A DNA stretch of 12,744 nt from Acidobacteriota bacterium (GCA_017860085.1 JAFNAJ010000032.1:1-12744); one strand, 5' to 3'. Positions 1 to 5,287 are shown, counted from the first letter of the stretch. Program-made: numbers and translations. The notes: generated by a model not told the origin, from the letters alone.

Positions 1-185
1 ACACCAGACAGCTCACCGAGGAAGACCGCGAGAACTGGGCCGACGGGCTGCGCGACGCCCTGCGATCCGAGCGAGAAGAGGCACATCAGACGCGACAGCG
101 GGCGCGTGCCGAAGTCGAAGCGTGCGAGACCCGGCGGCGCAAGCTCACCGACCGGCTGGCCTGGGTTCGTTCTTCAGCGACTTAA
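1..185 (+). CDS. C-terminal fragment of a charged coiled-coil protein, possibly a large serine recombinase
   Basis: An open frame enters from the left edge (first full codon at 3) and ends with TAA at 183-185, giving 60 visible residues. The visible part is almost entirely charged helix rich in Glu, Arg, Ala and Gln, with a central LRSEREEAHQTRQRARAEV stretch, and ends in LAWVRSSAT. This pattern resembles the coiled-coil region after the zinc ribbon of large serine recombinases, but there are no catalytic residues in view, so the assignment is a resemblance only. If it is a recombinase, it stops earlier than usual, since the family normally continues beyond this helix. It runs toward the 3' end of tRNA-Ala, 26 nt away on the opposite strand. 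Alternatives are any helical protein tail. I am fairly sure it is coding and unsure of the family. Confidence 0.5.
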   Translation, partial: TRQLTEEDRENWADGLRDALRSEREEAHQTRQRARAEVEACETRRRKLTDRLAWVRSSAT

Positions 186-211
186 GGCGTTACGGGCGTC
201 GGAGGGAGGTT

Positions 212-287
212 TGGTGGACCTGACCGGGTTCGAACCGGTGACCTCCTGAATGCCATTCAGGCGCGCTCCCAACTGCGCCACAGGCCC
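212..287 (-). tRNA. tRNA-Ala (anticodon GGC)
   Basis: On the minus strand the sequence folds into a complete cloverleaf of 76 nt. The acceptor stem GGGCCTG pairs with CAGGTCC, including the G3:U70 wobble pair, which is the known identity element for alanyl-tRNA synthetase. The D stem is GCGC/GCGC, the anticodon stem is CCTGA/TCAGG with loop ATGGCAT (anticodon GGC), and the T arm is ACCGG-TTCGAAC-CCGGT. The discriminator is A73 and the CCA end is encoded. It decodes GCC and GCU alanine codons. A promoter sits just upstream at 312-341, so it is probably a single-gene transcript. Confidence 0.97.
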
Positions 288-311
288 ACGGCAGGACGAC
301 GCGAACGCCTG

Positions 312-341
312 ATTGTAGCGTAGCGTCGTCGGCCCGGTCAA
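312..341 (-). promoter_or_regulatory. Sigma70-like promoter of tRNA-Ala
   Basis: Reading the minus strand, TTGACC (341-336) is followed by an 18-nt spacer and TACAAT (317-312). These match the -35 and -10 consensus at five of six positions each. A start about 6-8 nt downstream would leave a leader of roughly 18 nt before the mature tRNA 5' end at 287, typical for a tRNA precursor cut by RNase P. It is the best canonical promoter in the window. Confidence 0.75.
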
Positions 342-366
342 AACCCTGGCGCGCACCACCGCGGGA

Positions 367-1002
367 TCAGGTCTCGACCCGCGCGATGCGCGCGTAGTCG
401 TCTGGCGTGTCGACGTCGGCGCAGACACCCGGATCGTCAACCGGGACGTCGTGCACGGCATCGCCGAGTGCCCGCACGACAGCGCGCGCACCGGCGTCCA
501 CTGGTACCGCCCAGAGCGCGCCGAACACCTCGCTGGCGAAGATCACCGGGTGCCCGTGCCGCCCCTCGAAGACTGGTCGCACCACGGGGGCACGGACCTG
601 CGCCCAGGCATCGATCAGCCGGCGCACCGTTTCCGCCTTCACGAGCGGGTGATCGACGAGCGTCACGAGGACCGCCGCGATGCCCGGATGGTCCACGACG
701 TGCAGCGCCGCGCGGAGCGAGGCGACCTGCCCGTCCGCGTGCTGCGCGTTGTGCACCACGCGCACACCCGGCATGGCGAGCGTTTCCACGGCCTGCCGGA
801 TCTCGGCATCGTGAGCGCCGGTGACGACCACCAGGTCGTCGAGGCCCGACGCGCGGAGCGTCGTGAGCACCTGCGAGAGAAACGTCCCCGCGCCCAGGGG
901 CAGGAGCGCCTTGGGAGAACCCATGCGCGTCGAGGACCCTCCGGCCAGCACCACGCCTGGAATGAGGACCGTCGTCCGATCACGCGATACAATCGAGGTC
1001 AT
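367..1002 (-). CDS. MobA/MocA-like nucleotidyltransferase (NTP transferase domain)
   Basis: The 211-aa protein starts with the GT-A nucleotidyltransferase signature LAGGSSTRMGSPK (about residues 19-31), which binds the nucleotide and supplies the catalytic Arg and Lys. GQVASLRAAL (91-100), an acidic metal-binding site at TLVDHP (Asp117), GRHGHPVIF (147-155) and the closing DVDTP (196-200) follow in family order. This set is typical of the MocA/MobA group, which attaches CMP or GMP to molybdopterin, though relatives transfer nucleotides to sugar phosphates or other acceptors. No molybdenum gene is in view, so the substrate is open. The length is normal. The only reasonable start is the ATG at 1002, which shares two bases with the start codon of the divergent zinc ribbon gene. 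No Shine-Dalgarno site is evident. Confidence 0.85.
   Translation of the reverse strand: MTSIVSRDRTTVLIPGVVLAGGSSTRMGSPKALLPLGAGTFLSQVLTTLRASGLDDLVVVTGAHDAEIRQAVETLAMPGVRVVHNAQHADGQVASLRAALHVVDHPGIAAVLVTLVDHPLVKAETVRRLIDAWAQVRAPVVRPVFEGRHGHPVIFASEVFGALWAVPVDAGARAVVRALGDAVHDVPVDDPGVCADVDTPDDYARIARVET
988..993 (+). promoter_or_regulatory. -10-like element (TACAAT) for a probably leaderless zinc ribbon mRNA
   Basis: TACAAT ends 7 nt before the ATG at 1001, so the predicted transcription start falls on or next to the start codon. No good -35 match is visible at the standard distance. The element lies inside the first codons of the divergent nucleotidyltransferase gene. The GAGG at 995-998 is only 2 nt from the ATG, too close to be a normal Shine-Dalgarno site. 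Confidence 0.45.
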
Positions 1003-1189
1003 GTCCGACCAGTGGCCTCAGCTCCGTTGCCAGCGGTGTGGCACGTCGATGGATCTGCGCGATCCAGCGCCCGGCTCACCCTACCAGCCCGTGCAGTTCT
1101 GGGTGTGCGCCCGGTGCGGCCGCCATTTCTGGACCACGTACCCGCAGGCCAAGGAGAAGCCGGCTCCGGACGCCGCCGCCTCCGCCTGA
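1001..1189 (+). CDS. Small zinc ribbon protein (62 aa)
   Basis: The protein has two CxxC knuckles, CQRCG (Cys10, Cys13) and CARCGRHFW (Cys36, Cys39), separated by 22 residues: the classic four-cysteine zinc ribbon. The part between them is rich in Pro and Gly and carries an aromatic VQFWV strand, and the tail is Ala/Pro-rich and probably disordered. Similar tiny ribbons bind nucleic acid or act as protein adaptors. I do not recognise a specific family and assign no function. The ATG at 1001 is preferred over upstream in-frame codons because the first knuckle starts at residue 10 and a -10-like hexamer lies 7 nt upstream. The next ORF starts 22 nt after its stop, suggesting co-transcription to the terminator at 1609-1641. 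Confidence 0.75.
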   Translation: MSDQWPQLRCQRCGTSMDLRDPAPGSPYQPVQFWVCARCGRHFWTTYPQAKEKPAPDAAASA

Positions 1190-1211
1190 TTGTCGCAGAG
1201 GCCGACCGCGT

Positions 1212-1484
1212 ATGCACTGCTCATCCCGTCACGCGCCGTTGAAGCCCTCCCGGGCGGTGGCCCTCACTGCCGGGGTGCCCGGCTCATGTGCGTTTCCGAG
1301 CGAACCCGACGAACTGGACGACGACGAAGACGACGACTGGGACGAGGACACCTCCAACGGTGAGGACGAGGAAGAGGAAGGGGAGGAGGAGTGGGGCGAC
1401 CCGGAGTCCGACGAGCAGTGGGACGTCGGGGGCAATGGCGCTAAGTGGCGGCCCTGGCTTGACTTCTCGCGCTCGACTCCCTAA
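1212..1484 (+). CDS. Small highly acidic protein of unknown function
   Basis: This 90-aa frame has a basic/neutral N-terminal third and a strongly acidic middle, about 45 residues dominated by Asp and Glu with a few Trp (for example DELDDDEDDDWDEDTS). It then ends in a non-acidic tail, GAKWRPWLDFSRSTP. Low-complexity acidic segments of this sort are usually disordered and can bind metals, basic proteins or act as nucleic acid mimics. Nothing here identifies which. The frame is open much further upstream, so the start is uncertain; the ATG at 1212 avoids overlap with the zinc ribbon gene but has no clear Shine-Dalgarno site. The patterned tail with three Trp argues against a chance ORF. The antisense frame reads as poly-Ser and looks like a shadow. 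Confidence 0.5.
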   Translation: MHCSSRHAPLKPSRAVALTAGVPGSCAFPSEPDELDDDEDDDWDEDTSNGEDEEEEGEEEWGDPESDEQWDVGGNGAKWRPWLDFSRSTP

Positions 1485-1608
1485 ACTGGCCTCGACTTCA
1501 CGCAGGCTCGCAGGCCGTGTCGCGTTGGCTGCGTGAGCCATCGGGCTGCAGGGCTCGAGGCCGTGCGGGTCGCGGTCGTCCGGTTTTCGGCGTCTCGTTC
1601 CCTCCGTG

Positions 1609-1641
1609 AAACGGGCCGCACGCTCGCCGGCCCCGTTTTTT
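1609..1641 (+). terminator. Intrinsic terminator upstream of the cold-shock gene
   Basis: AAACGGGCCG (1609-1618) pairs with CGGCCCCGTTT (1628-1638) with one bulged C, around a 9-nt loop. The stem is followed directly by a run of six T (1636-1641), the first three of which can also pair in the stem. This is the only convincing GC-stem plus T-run in the window. It should end transcription from the zinc ribbon/acidic ORF unit and insulate the cold-shock gene. Confidence 0.7.
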
Positions 1642-1702
1642 CCCGTTGCCCACAGTCCCGTTACGAGGTGCGCCTCGGGACGTTCGTCGAGGGAGGAACA
1701 GT

Positions 1703-1909
1703 ATGCCGACTGGCACCATCGCAAGGCTGCTAATCGACAAGGGTTTCGGCTTCATCCGTGACGAGGGTGGTGTCGAGCACTTCTTCCACCGGTCATCGGT
1801 GCGTGGGGTCGTCTTCGAACTGCTCCGCGAAGGTCAGCGCGTGGAGTTCATCACCGAGGACTCGCCGAAAGGACCCCGCGCGGGGGAAGTCCGACTCATC
1901 GAAGGCTGA
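1703..1909 (+). CDS. Cold-shock-domain protein
   Basis: The 68-aa protein is a single cold-shock (OB-fold) domain that binds single-stranded RNA or DNA. The RNP1 motif KGFGFI (13-18) and an RNP2-like HFFHRS (26-31) are clear, and the GTI...DKGFGFI start and the EFITEDSPKGPRAGEV end match the fold. It differs from classical CspA proteins in the first strand: GTIARLLIDKG replaces the usual GTVKWFN..KG, so the surface Trp is missing. A strong Shine-Dalgarno GGGAGGA (1691-1697) fixes the ATG at 1703 although the frame is open further upstream. A small hairpin (1664-1677, CGAGG/CCTCG) lies in the leader. The stop codon is 7 nt before tRNA-Sec, so both probably share a transcript. Confidence 0.9.
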   Translation: MPTGTIARLLIDKGFGFIRDEGGVEHFFHRSSVRGVVFELLREGQRVEFITEDSPKGPRAGEVRLIEG

Positions 1910-1916
1910 GCGCACC

Positions 1917-2013
1917 GGAAGCGAACGGGGCCCGGTGGCCCTCCCGGTCTTCAAAACCGGTCGCTTCTCGCGATAGCGAGAGGGCTGGGTTCGACTCCCA
2001 GGCGCTTCCGCCA
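1917..2013 (+). tRNA. selC: tRNA-Sec (selenocysteine, anticodon TCA)
   Basis: The 97-nt RNA has all hallmarks of bacterial selenocysteine tRNA. The anticodon loop CTTCAAA in stem CCGGT/ACCGG gives anticodon TCA, which reads UGA. The D arm is a long 6-bp stem (GGGGCC/GGCCCT) closed by only four bases. The extra arm is long, CTTCTCGC/GCGAGAGG with a GATA loop, and the T arm is CTGGG-TTCGACT-CCCAG. The acceptor stem GGAAGCG/CGCTTCC is followed by discriminator G and an encoded CCA. The eighth acceptor position is an A-G mismatch rather than a pair. It is charged with serine, converted by SelA and delivered by SelB to UGA codons followed by a SECIS hairpin. Downstream at 2026-2048 is only a weak bulged hairpin without a T-run. 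Confidence 0.96.
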
Positions 2014-2056
2014 CAGCCCATCCACACGCCGCGTTCGAGCGGGGGGCGTTGCGGTC

Positions 2057-2746
2057 TCACGCGAGCCACTTCAGGAGCGCGACGGTGTCGGCCAAGTCGT
2101 CGAACACCTCGTCTGCGCCGCTCGCTCTGAGCGTCGTCGCGTCATAGGGGCCCGTCGCCACGCCAAGGGCCCGCGCCCCGACCGATTTGGCGCAGGCCAC
2201 GTCGTAAGGCGTGTCGCCCACCACGAACACCGCGTCGACACTCGAAGGGCACACACCTCGCCTGTGCGCCGTCTGCAACGCCTCGGTCATCAGGGTGTTG
2301 CGGTCGGTCGTCGTTCCGCCGAACACGCCCCAGCCGAAGTAGCGCCACAGGTTGAAGTGCTCGAGCTTGATGCGGGCACCTTCCTCGAGATTCCCCGTCA
2401 GAAGGGCCAATTCGACCGAGGGCCGCTCACCGAGGGCTTCGAGCAGGGGACGCACGCCCGGCAGGACCCCCTTGTCAGGCCGATCCTCGGCGATGGCCCT
2501 CGACAAGTGCGCCAAGTAGCTCTCGCGAAGCCGATCGAGCGGGGCGCGGTCGACGTGACCGGACGGGTCGGCGCGACGCAAGGCATCTTCGAGAATGGCG
2601 CGATCGGTTCGACCCGCAAAAGCGATTCCCTCGAGCGCCCCCTCGACGCCCAACACGTCGCAGAATGCCAGGTCGAGCGCGCGCAGGCCGGCACGACCGG
2701 TGAGCACCAGCGTGCCGTCGATGTCGAAGAGCACGAGTTTCTGCAT
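2057..2746 (-). CDS. HAD-superfamily hydrolase, phosphoglycolate phosphatase-like
   Basis: All four haloacid dehalogenase motifs are present in the 229-aa protein: motif I FDIDGTLV with nucleophile Asp8 and acid/base Asp10; motif II LLTGN (Thr117); motif III Lys127; motif IV VVGDTPYDVACAKSVGA with Mg-binding Asp178 and Asp182. The helical cap between motifs I and II (about residues 16-90) marks subfamily I, the group of phosphoglycolate phosphatase and beta-phosphoglucomutase. The exact phosphate ester cannot be read from sequence. The frame extends about 80 residues upstream, but the true start is the ATG at 2746: MQKLVLFDIDGT puts the nucleophile at its usual place. There is no Shine-Dalgarno site; a -10-like TATAGC ends 7 nt upstream. 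It converges on selC and diverges from sodC. Confidence 0.92.
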   Translation of the reverse strand: MQKLVLFDIDGTLVLTGRAGLRALDLAFCDVLGVEGALEGIAFAGRTDRAILEDALRRADPSGHVDRAPLDRLRESYLAHLSRAIAEDRPDKGVLPGVRPLLEALGERPSVELALLTGNLEEGARIKLEHFNLWRYFGWGVFGGTTTDRNTLMTEALQTAHRRGVCPSSVDAVFVVGDTPYDVACAKSVGARALGVATGPYDATTLRASGADEVFDDLADTVALLKWLA

Positions 2747-2753
2747 GGACGAC

Positions 2754-2762
2754 GCTATACTA
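2754..2762. promoter_or_regulatory. Candidate bidirectional -10 region between HAD hydrolase and sodC
   Basis: The plus strand reads TATACT at 2756-2761, a five-of-six match to the -10 consensus, pointing toward sodC with a leader of roughly 78 nt. The minus strand of the same bases reads TAGTATAGC. TATAGC (2759-2754) lies 7 nt from the HAD start codon, and TAGTAT (2762-2757) 10 nt. No convincing -35 boxes are visible on either side. Confidence 0.4.
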
Positions 2763-2845
2763 CTCTCTTGTCCCGCATCACGCGGTCGCGCCCGGCACCG
2801 TCGCTCGGTGCGTGGCACGATGTCTCGTCGAGGAGGAAGATCGAC

Positions 2846-3466
2846 ATGCTTGTTGACACACGCGCGCTTGCCATACTGGCCTTCGCACTCGCCGGCCCGT
2901 CGGTGGTCGGTGCCCAGGCCCCTGCGGCCCATGCGGGTCACGACGCGACGACCCACGCCGCCCGGCCTCAACAGGGGCCCGCGGAGCACGGCACCGTGGT
3001 CGCCAGGGCGTCGGCCGACATCGCCGGCAAGGGCATCACGGGCTCAGTCGATCTCATCGAGTACAAAGCGGGCACTGCCACGTGGGTGCAGGTGAGCCTC
3101 TCCGCACAGGGGCTCACGCCGGGCCTGCACGGCGTGCACCTTCACGAAGTCGGCGCCTGCGAGCCCGATTTCGGCGCGGCGGGCGGCCACTTCGATCCGG
3201 GCCCGGCGAGCAACCCCGACCCCGACGCGAACCATCCGTTTCACATGGGCGATCTGCCCAACCTCTCGGTCGGCGACAGCGGCCAAGGAAGTTTCGTGGC
3301 GGCAACGACCCGCGTGACGCTGTCGGACGGACCGCTCACCGTCTTCGACGGCAACGGGACCGCCATCATCATCCACGCGAATCCGGATCAGGCCATCACG
3401 GGTCCGTCCAAGTCCGGCGTGAGCGGCGGACCGCGCGTGGCGTGCGGTGTCTTGCGAAAGCGGTAG
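2846..3466 (+). CDS. sodC: Exported Cu/Zn superoxide dismutase family protein
   Basis: The 206-aa precursor begins with a Sec signal (hydrophobic about 6-22, cleavage near GAQA). A short His-rich mature N-terminus follows (HAGHDATTHA, 29-38), then a Cu/Zn SOD beta-barrel. Copper ligands are seen as HLH (His98, His100), His115 in GGHFDPG and His177 in IIIHANPD. The disulfide pair is Cys105/Cys200 and the active-site Arg is Arg197 in GGPRVACGV. It should dismutate superoxide in the periplasm. The zinc loop is unusual: Asn123 sits where the second zinc His is expected, while His130, His133 and Asp136 (HPFHMGD) follow. AGGAGG at 2831-2836 is 9 nt before the ATG at 2846 and decides the start; the frame continues far upstream without signal. 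Confidence 0.92.
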   Translation: MLVDTRALAILAFALAGPSVVGAQAPAAHAGHDATTHAARPQQGPAEHGTVVARASADIAGKGITGSVDLIEYKAGTATWVQVSLSAQGLTPGLHGVHLHEVGACEPDFGAAGGHFDPGPASNPDPDANHPFHMGDLPNLSVGDSGQGSFVAATTRVTLSDGPLTVFDGNGTAIIIHANPDQAITGPSKSGVSGGPRVACGVLRKR

Positions 3467-3478
3467 CTGAGGGCCTGA

Positions 3479-4195
3479 TTAGAACCAGCGTCGCCAACCC
3501 CTGGCATTCGTCAGCACGCCCGTCCCGCCCTGCAGGCGATACGCGCGATCGGCCACGAGGTCGGCAAACTCGACGTCACCGGTGACCGCCACCAGGGTCA
3601 GGTTGCGGCGCTCGCTCACGGCCCGAACCGTGACCGCGAACGGCGCGACCGAGTCGCGCGGCATCGACACGGTCGGGTGCTCCATCAGGAGCACCTTCGG
3701 CTGGAGTGCCAGCGCGCGCGCCAGGTGGGCACGCATCCGAACGTCGGGTGGTGCCTGGCCAGCCAGACCCGCGAGAGCGTCGGCGCCGAGGCCCACTTCG
3801 TCGGCGAGGCTGCGAATGCGTGCGCGCAAGTCTCCGGCCATCTCGTCGATCTCGAGCGTGAACGGCAGGGCCAAGTTCTGCTCGAGCGTCATCCCCTCGA
3901 GCAGCACGGCCCGGGGCGAGACGATGCCAAAGCGCTCGAGGAAGGCGAGCCACTCCTCCTCTGACCGAATGTCGGCCGTGAGCCGGCCGAACACGCGCAC
4001 CTCGCCGGTGTCCCCCAGGATGCCCCCGTTGAGCAGGTTGGTGAACACCTCGGCGGCAGTCGCATCCAGGCCGGCGATGGCCACGCGCTCCCCTTCGCGC
4101 ACGACCAGACGCTTGAGCCTGAGCGGTCGCAGGCCCTGGTAGCTCTTGACGAGGTCGCTGACCTCGACTGCCGTCGCCGTCTCGGGTGCCGTCAC
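3479..4195 (-). CDS. ABC-ATPase-fold protein with all catalytic motifs degraded (pseudo-ATPase)
   Basis: The 238-aa protein has the overall order of an ABC nucleotide-binding domain but not its chemistry. An A-loop Tyr is kept (Tyr19). The Walker A slot reads GLDATAAEV (42-50): Ala48 replaces the Lys and Glu49 the Ser. The Q-loop region has no Gln (IVSPRAVLL). The signature slot reads APPDV instead of LSGGQ, followed by a preserved HLARALALQPKVLL. Walker B reads LLMEHP, with Glu172 for Asp and His173 for the catalytic Glu, and the switch His is Gly206 (VTGD). The reading frame is intact, so this is a maintained non-hydrolysing scaffold or regulator rather than a decayed gene. No permease is in view. 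The start is GTG at 4195. It is the last gene of a minus-strand run after erpA and the Fur fusion; 12 nt separate it from convergent sodC. Confidence 0.85.
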   Translation of the reverse strand: MTAPETATAVEVSDLVKSYQGLRPLRLKRLVVREGERVAIAGLDATAAEVFTNLLNGGILGDTGEVRVFGRLTADIRSEEEWLAFLERFGIVSPRAVLLEGMTLEQNLALPFTLEIDEMAGDLRARIRSLADEVGLGADALAGLAGQAPPDVRMRAHLARALALQPKVLLMEHPTVSMPRDSVAPFAVTVRAVSERRNLTLVAVTGDVEFADLVADRAYRLQGGTGVLTNARGWRRWF

Positions 4196-4250
4196 CGCGT
4201 CACGATCGCCCCTCAGTTCGTCCTCCTCGACACCCTGTTAGACGCACGAA

Positions 4251-4270
4251 GCCGGCTGGCGGTAGCCGGC
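4251..4270. repeat. Intercistronic hairpin after the Fur-rubrerythrin gene
   Basis: GCCGGCT (4251-4257) and AGCCGGC (4264-4270) form a perfect 7-bp stem around GGCGGT, directly next to the stop codon of the Fur fusion gene at 4272-4274. There is no T-run on the minus strand, so it is not a typical intrinsic terminator. It may stabilise the upstream mRNA end or attenuate read-through into the pseudo-ATPase gene. Confidence 0.5.
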
Positions 4271-4271
4271 G

Positions 4272-5249
4272 TCACCCGCGCGGCGCGCCGCGCGGCGACC
4301 GCGCCCCTATCTTTCGACCCCGACTGGTCCGTTCGACGAGCGCTCGGTACTCCCGCTGCAGGATCTCGAGGTGGGTGCGCTCCTCCTCCGCAAACTCGAG
4401 GAAGATGCGCTTGCCCTCCGAGTCCTCGAAACGTTCGCCATAGCGCTGGAAGAACTCGTACGATCCCTGCTCGCACCGGATGCCGATGAGCAACGCTTCG
4501 CGGTCGTTCACGCCTCGCGCGAGTTCGTCGACGCCAGCAGCAAAGAGGCCACTGGCCGCACTCTTGAAGAACAGGAAGGTCGGTCGCGCCTCGAGATCGG
4601 GATCCGTGGCCTTCAGGTCACGATATCGGGCCTCGAGCGTGGCCAGGTGCTCGCGCTCCTCGCCTGCCAGTCGGATGAACACGTCGTGCCCGCGACGGCC
4701 GCGCGTCAGGCGCGCCGCGCGCTCGTAGAACTCGAGGCCGCTCCGCTCGGTCGCGATCGCCACGCGCAACGCGTCGCGCGCAAAGACGACCTCGGTGGTC
4801 CCGTCCTCGGCCTCGGGGGCCCTTCCCGTCTGGCACTGCCCGCAGGTGCCGTGCACCTGCAAGACGCTCTGTCGCACGACGAACTGCCGCGCGTCTGCGA
4901 TCTCCTCGATCAGGGCCTCGATGTCCGAGCTGAGGAACTCGAACGACCGGTTGCAGGTCTTGCAGACCAAGTGGAAGTGGCGCGGGTGCCGGTGGGCGTG
5001 CTCGAACCTGAAACGGCCCTCGCCGAAGTCGACCTTTCGGGCGAGTCCAGCGTCCACCATCCATTGCAGGGCTCGATAGACGGTGGCGCGGCTGATGCGC
5101 GGATCGTGCTGCTTGACGAGGTCGACGAGATCATCGGCGCTCAGGTGTCCCTCCTGGCGCACGAAGAGGCGGACGATCAGGTCGCGCTTGCTGGACCGCT
5201 TGCCGCGAGCCGGACGGAGGCTCTCGAGGTAGGCCGCGGGAGGTTGCAT
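4272..5249 (-). CDS. Fur-family regulator fused to a rubrerythrin-like di-iron domain
   Basis: The 325-aa protein joins two domains. Residues about 15-142 are a complete Fur/PerR repressor: winged helix (LSADDLVDLV...RISRATVYRAL), a His cluster (His84, 86, 88, 91, 93) for regulatory metal, and the structural zinc site Cys96/Cys99 with Cys136/Cys139. Residues about 155-305 are a ferritin-like four-helix domain. The first pair carries Glu168 (ERSGLEFYERAA) and E198xxH201; the second carries Glu260 (EQGSYEFFQRY) and E290xxH293, the carboxylate/His set of rubrerythrin relatives. No rubredoxin-type iron site is present. Fur proteins are normally about 140 aa, and here peroxide or iron chemistry is physically coupled to DNA binding. 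The tail (308-325) is basic and low-complexity. It lies between erpA and the pseudo-ATPase gene on one strand. Start ATG at 5249; the Shine-Dalgarno site is weak. Confidence 0.93.
   Translation of the reverse strand: MQPPAAYLESLRPARGKRSSKRDLIVRLFVRQEGHLSADDLVDLVKQHDPRISRATVYRALQWMVDAGLARKVDFGEGRFRFEHAHRHPRHFHLVCKTCNRSFEFLSSDIEALIEEIADARQFVVRQSVLQVHGTCGQCQTGRAPEAEDGTTEVVFARDALRVAIATERSGLEFYERAARLTRGRRGHDVFIRLAGEEREHLATLEARYRDLKATDPDLEARPTFLFFKSAASGLFAAGVDELARGVNDREALLIGIRCEQGSYEFFQRYGERFEDSEGKRIFLEFAEEERTHLEILQREYRALVERTSRGRKIGARSPRGAPRG
4276..4295. repeat. Perfect 20-bp GC-only palindrome at the end of the Fur-rubrerythrin gene
   Basis: Bases 4276-4295 are identical to their reverse complement over 20 positions and contain only G and C, centred on GGCGCGCC. 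They encode part of the Arg/Gly/Pro/Ala tail of the Fur fusion, outside the predicted folded domain. Together with the adjacent hairpin (4251-4270) this makes a 45-nt structured gene end. Confidence 0.6.
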
Positions 5250-5266
5250 CGGCGGCTCAGGGCAGG

Positions 5267-5282
5267 CCGGCGTGCTCGCCGG
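5267..5282. repeat. Hairpin in the Fur-rubrerythrin leader
   Basis: CCGGCG (5267-5272) and CGCCGG (5277-5282) form a perfect stem with loop TGCT, about 17 nt before the Fur fusion start codon on the minus strand. It sits between the start codon and the stronger hairpin at 5288-5315. No AT-rich Fur or PerR box is visible in this leader. Confidence 0.4.
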
Positions 5283-5287
5283 ACAAC

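Noticed and set aside
451..1242. 263-codon open frame on the plus strand
   Set aside because: Antisense to the nucleotidyltransferase and then out of frame with the zinc ribbon gene.
1229..1435. Poly-Ser protein on the minus strand
   Set aside because: Low-complexity antisense of the Asp/Glu codon run.
1001..1484. Selenoprotein gene near selC (in-frame UGA)
   Set aside because: I looked at the ends of neighbouring genes for UGA followed by continued homology and a hairpin and saw none; the cysteines of the zinc ribbon are ordinary codons.
2026..2048. Hairpin downstream of selC as a terminator
   Set aside because: Short bulged stem with only two T after it; too weak to call.
2264..2845. N-terminal extension of sodC
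   Set aside because: The open frame upstream is antisense to the HAD gene; the Shine-Dalgarno site and signal peptide place the start at 2846.
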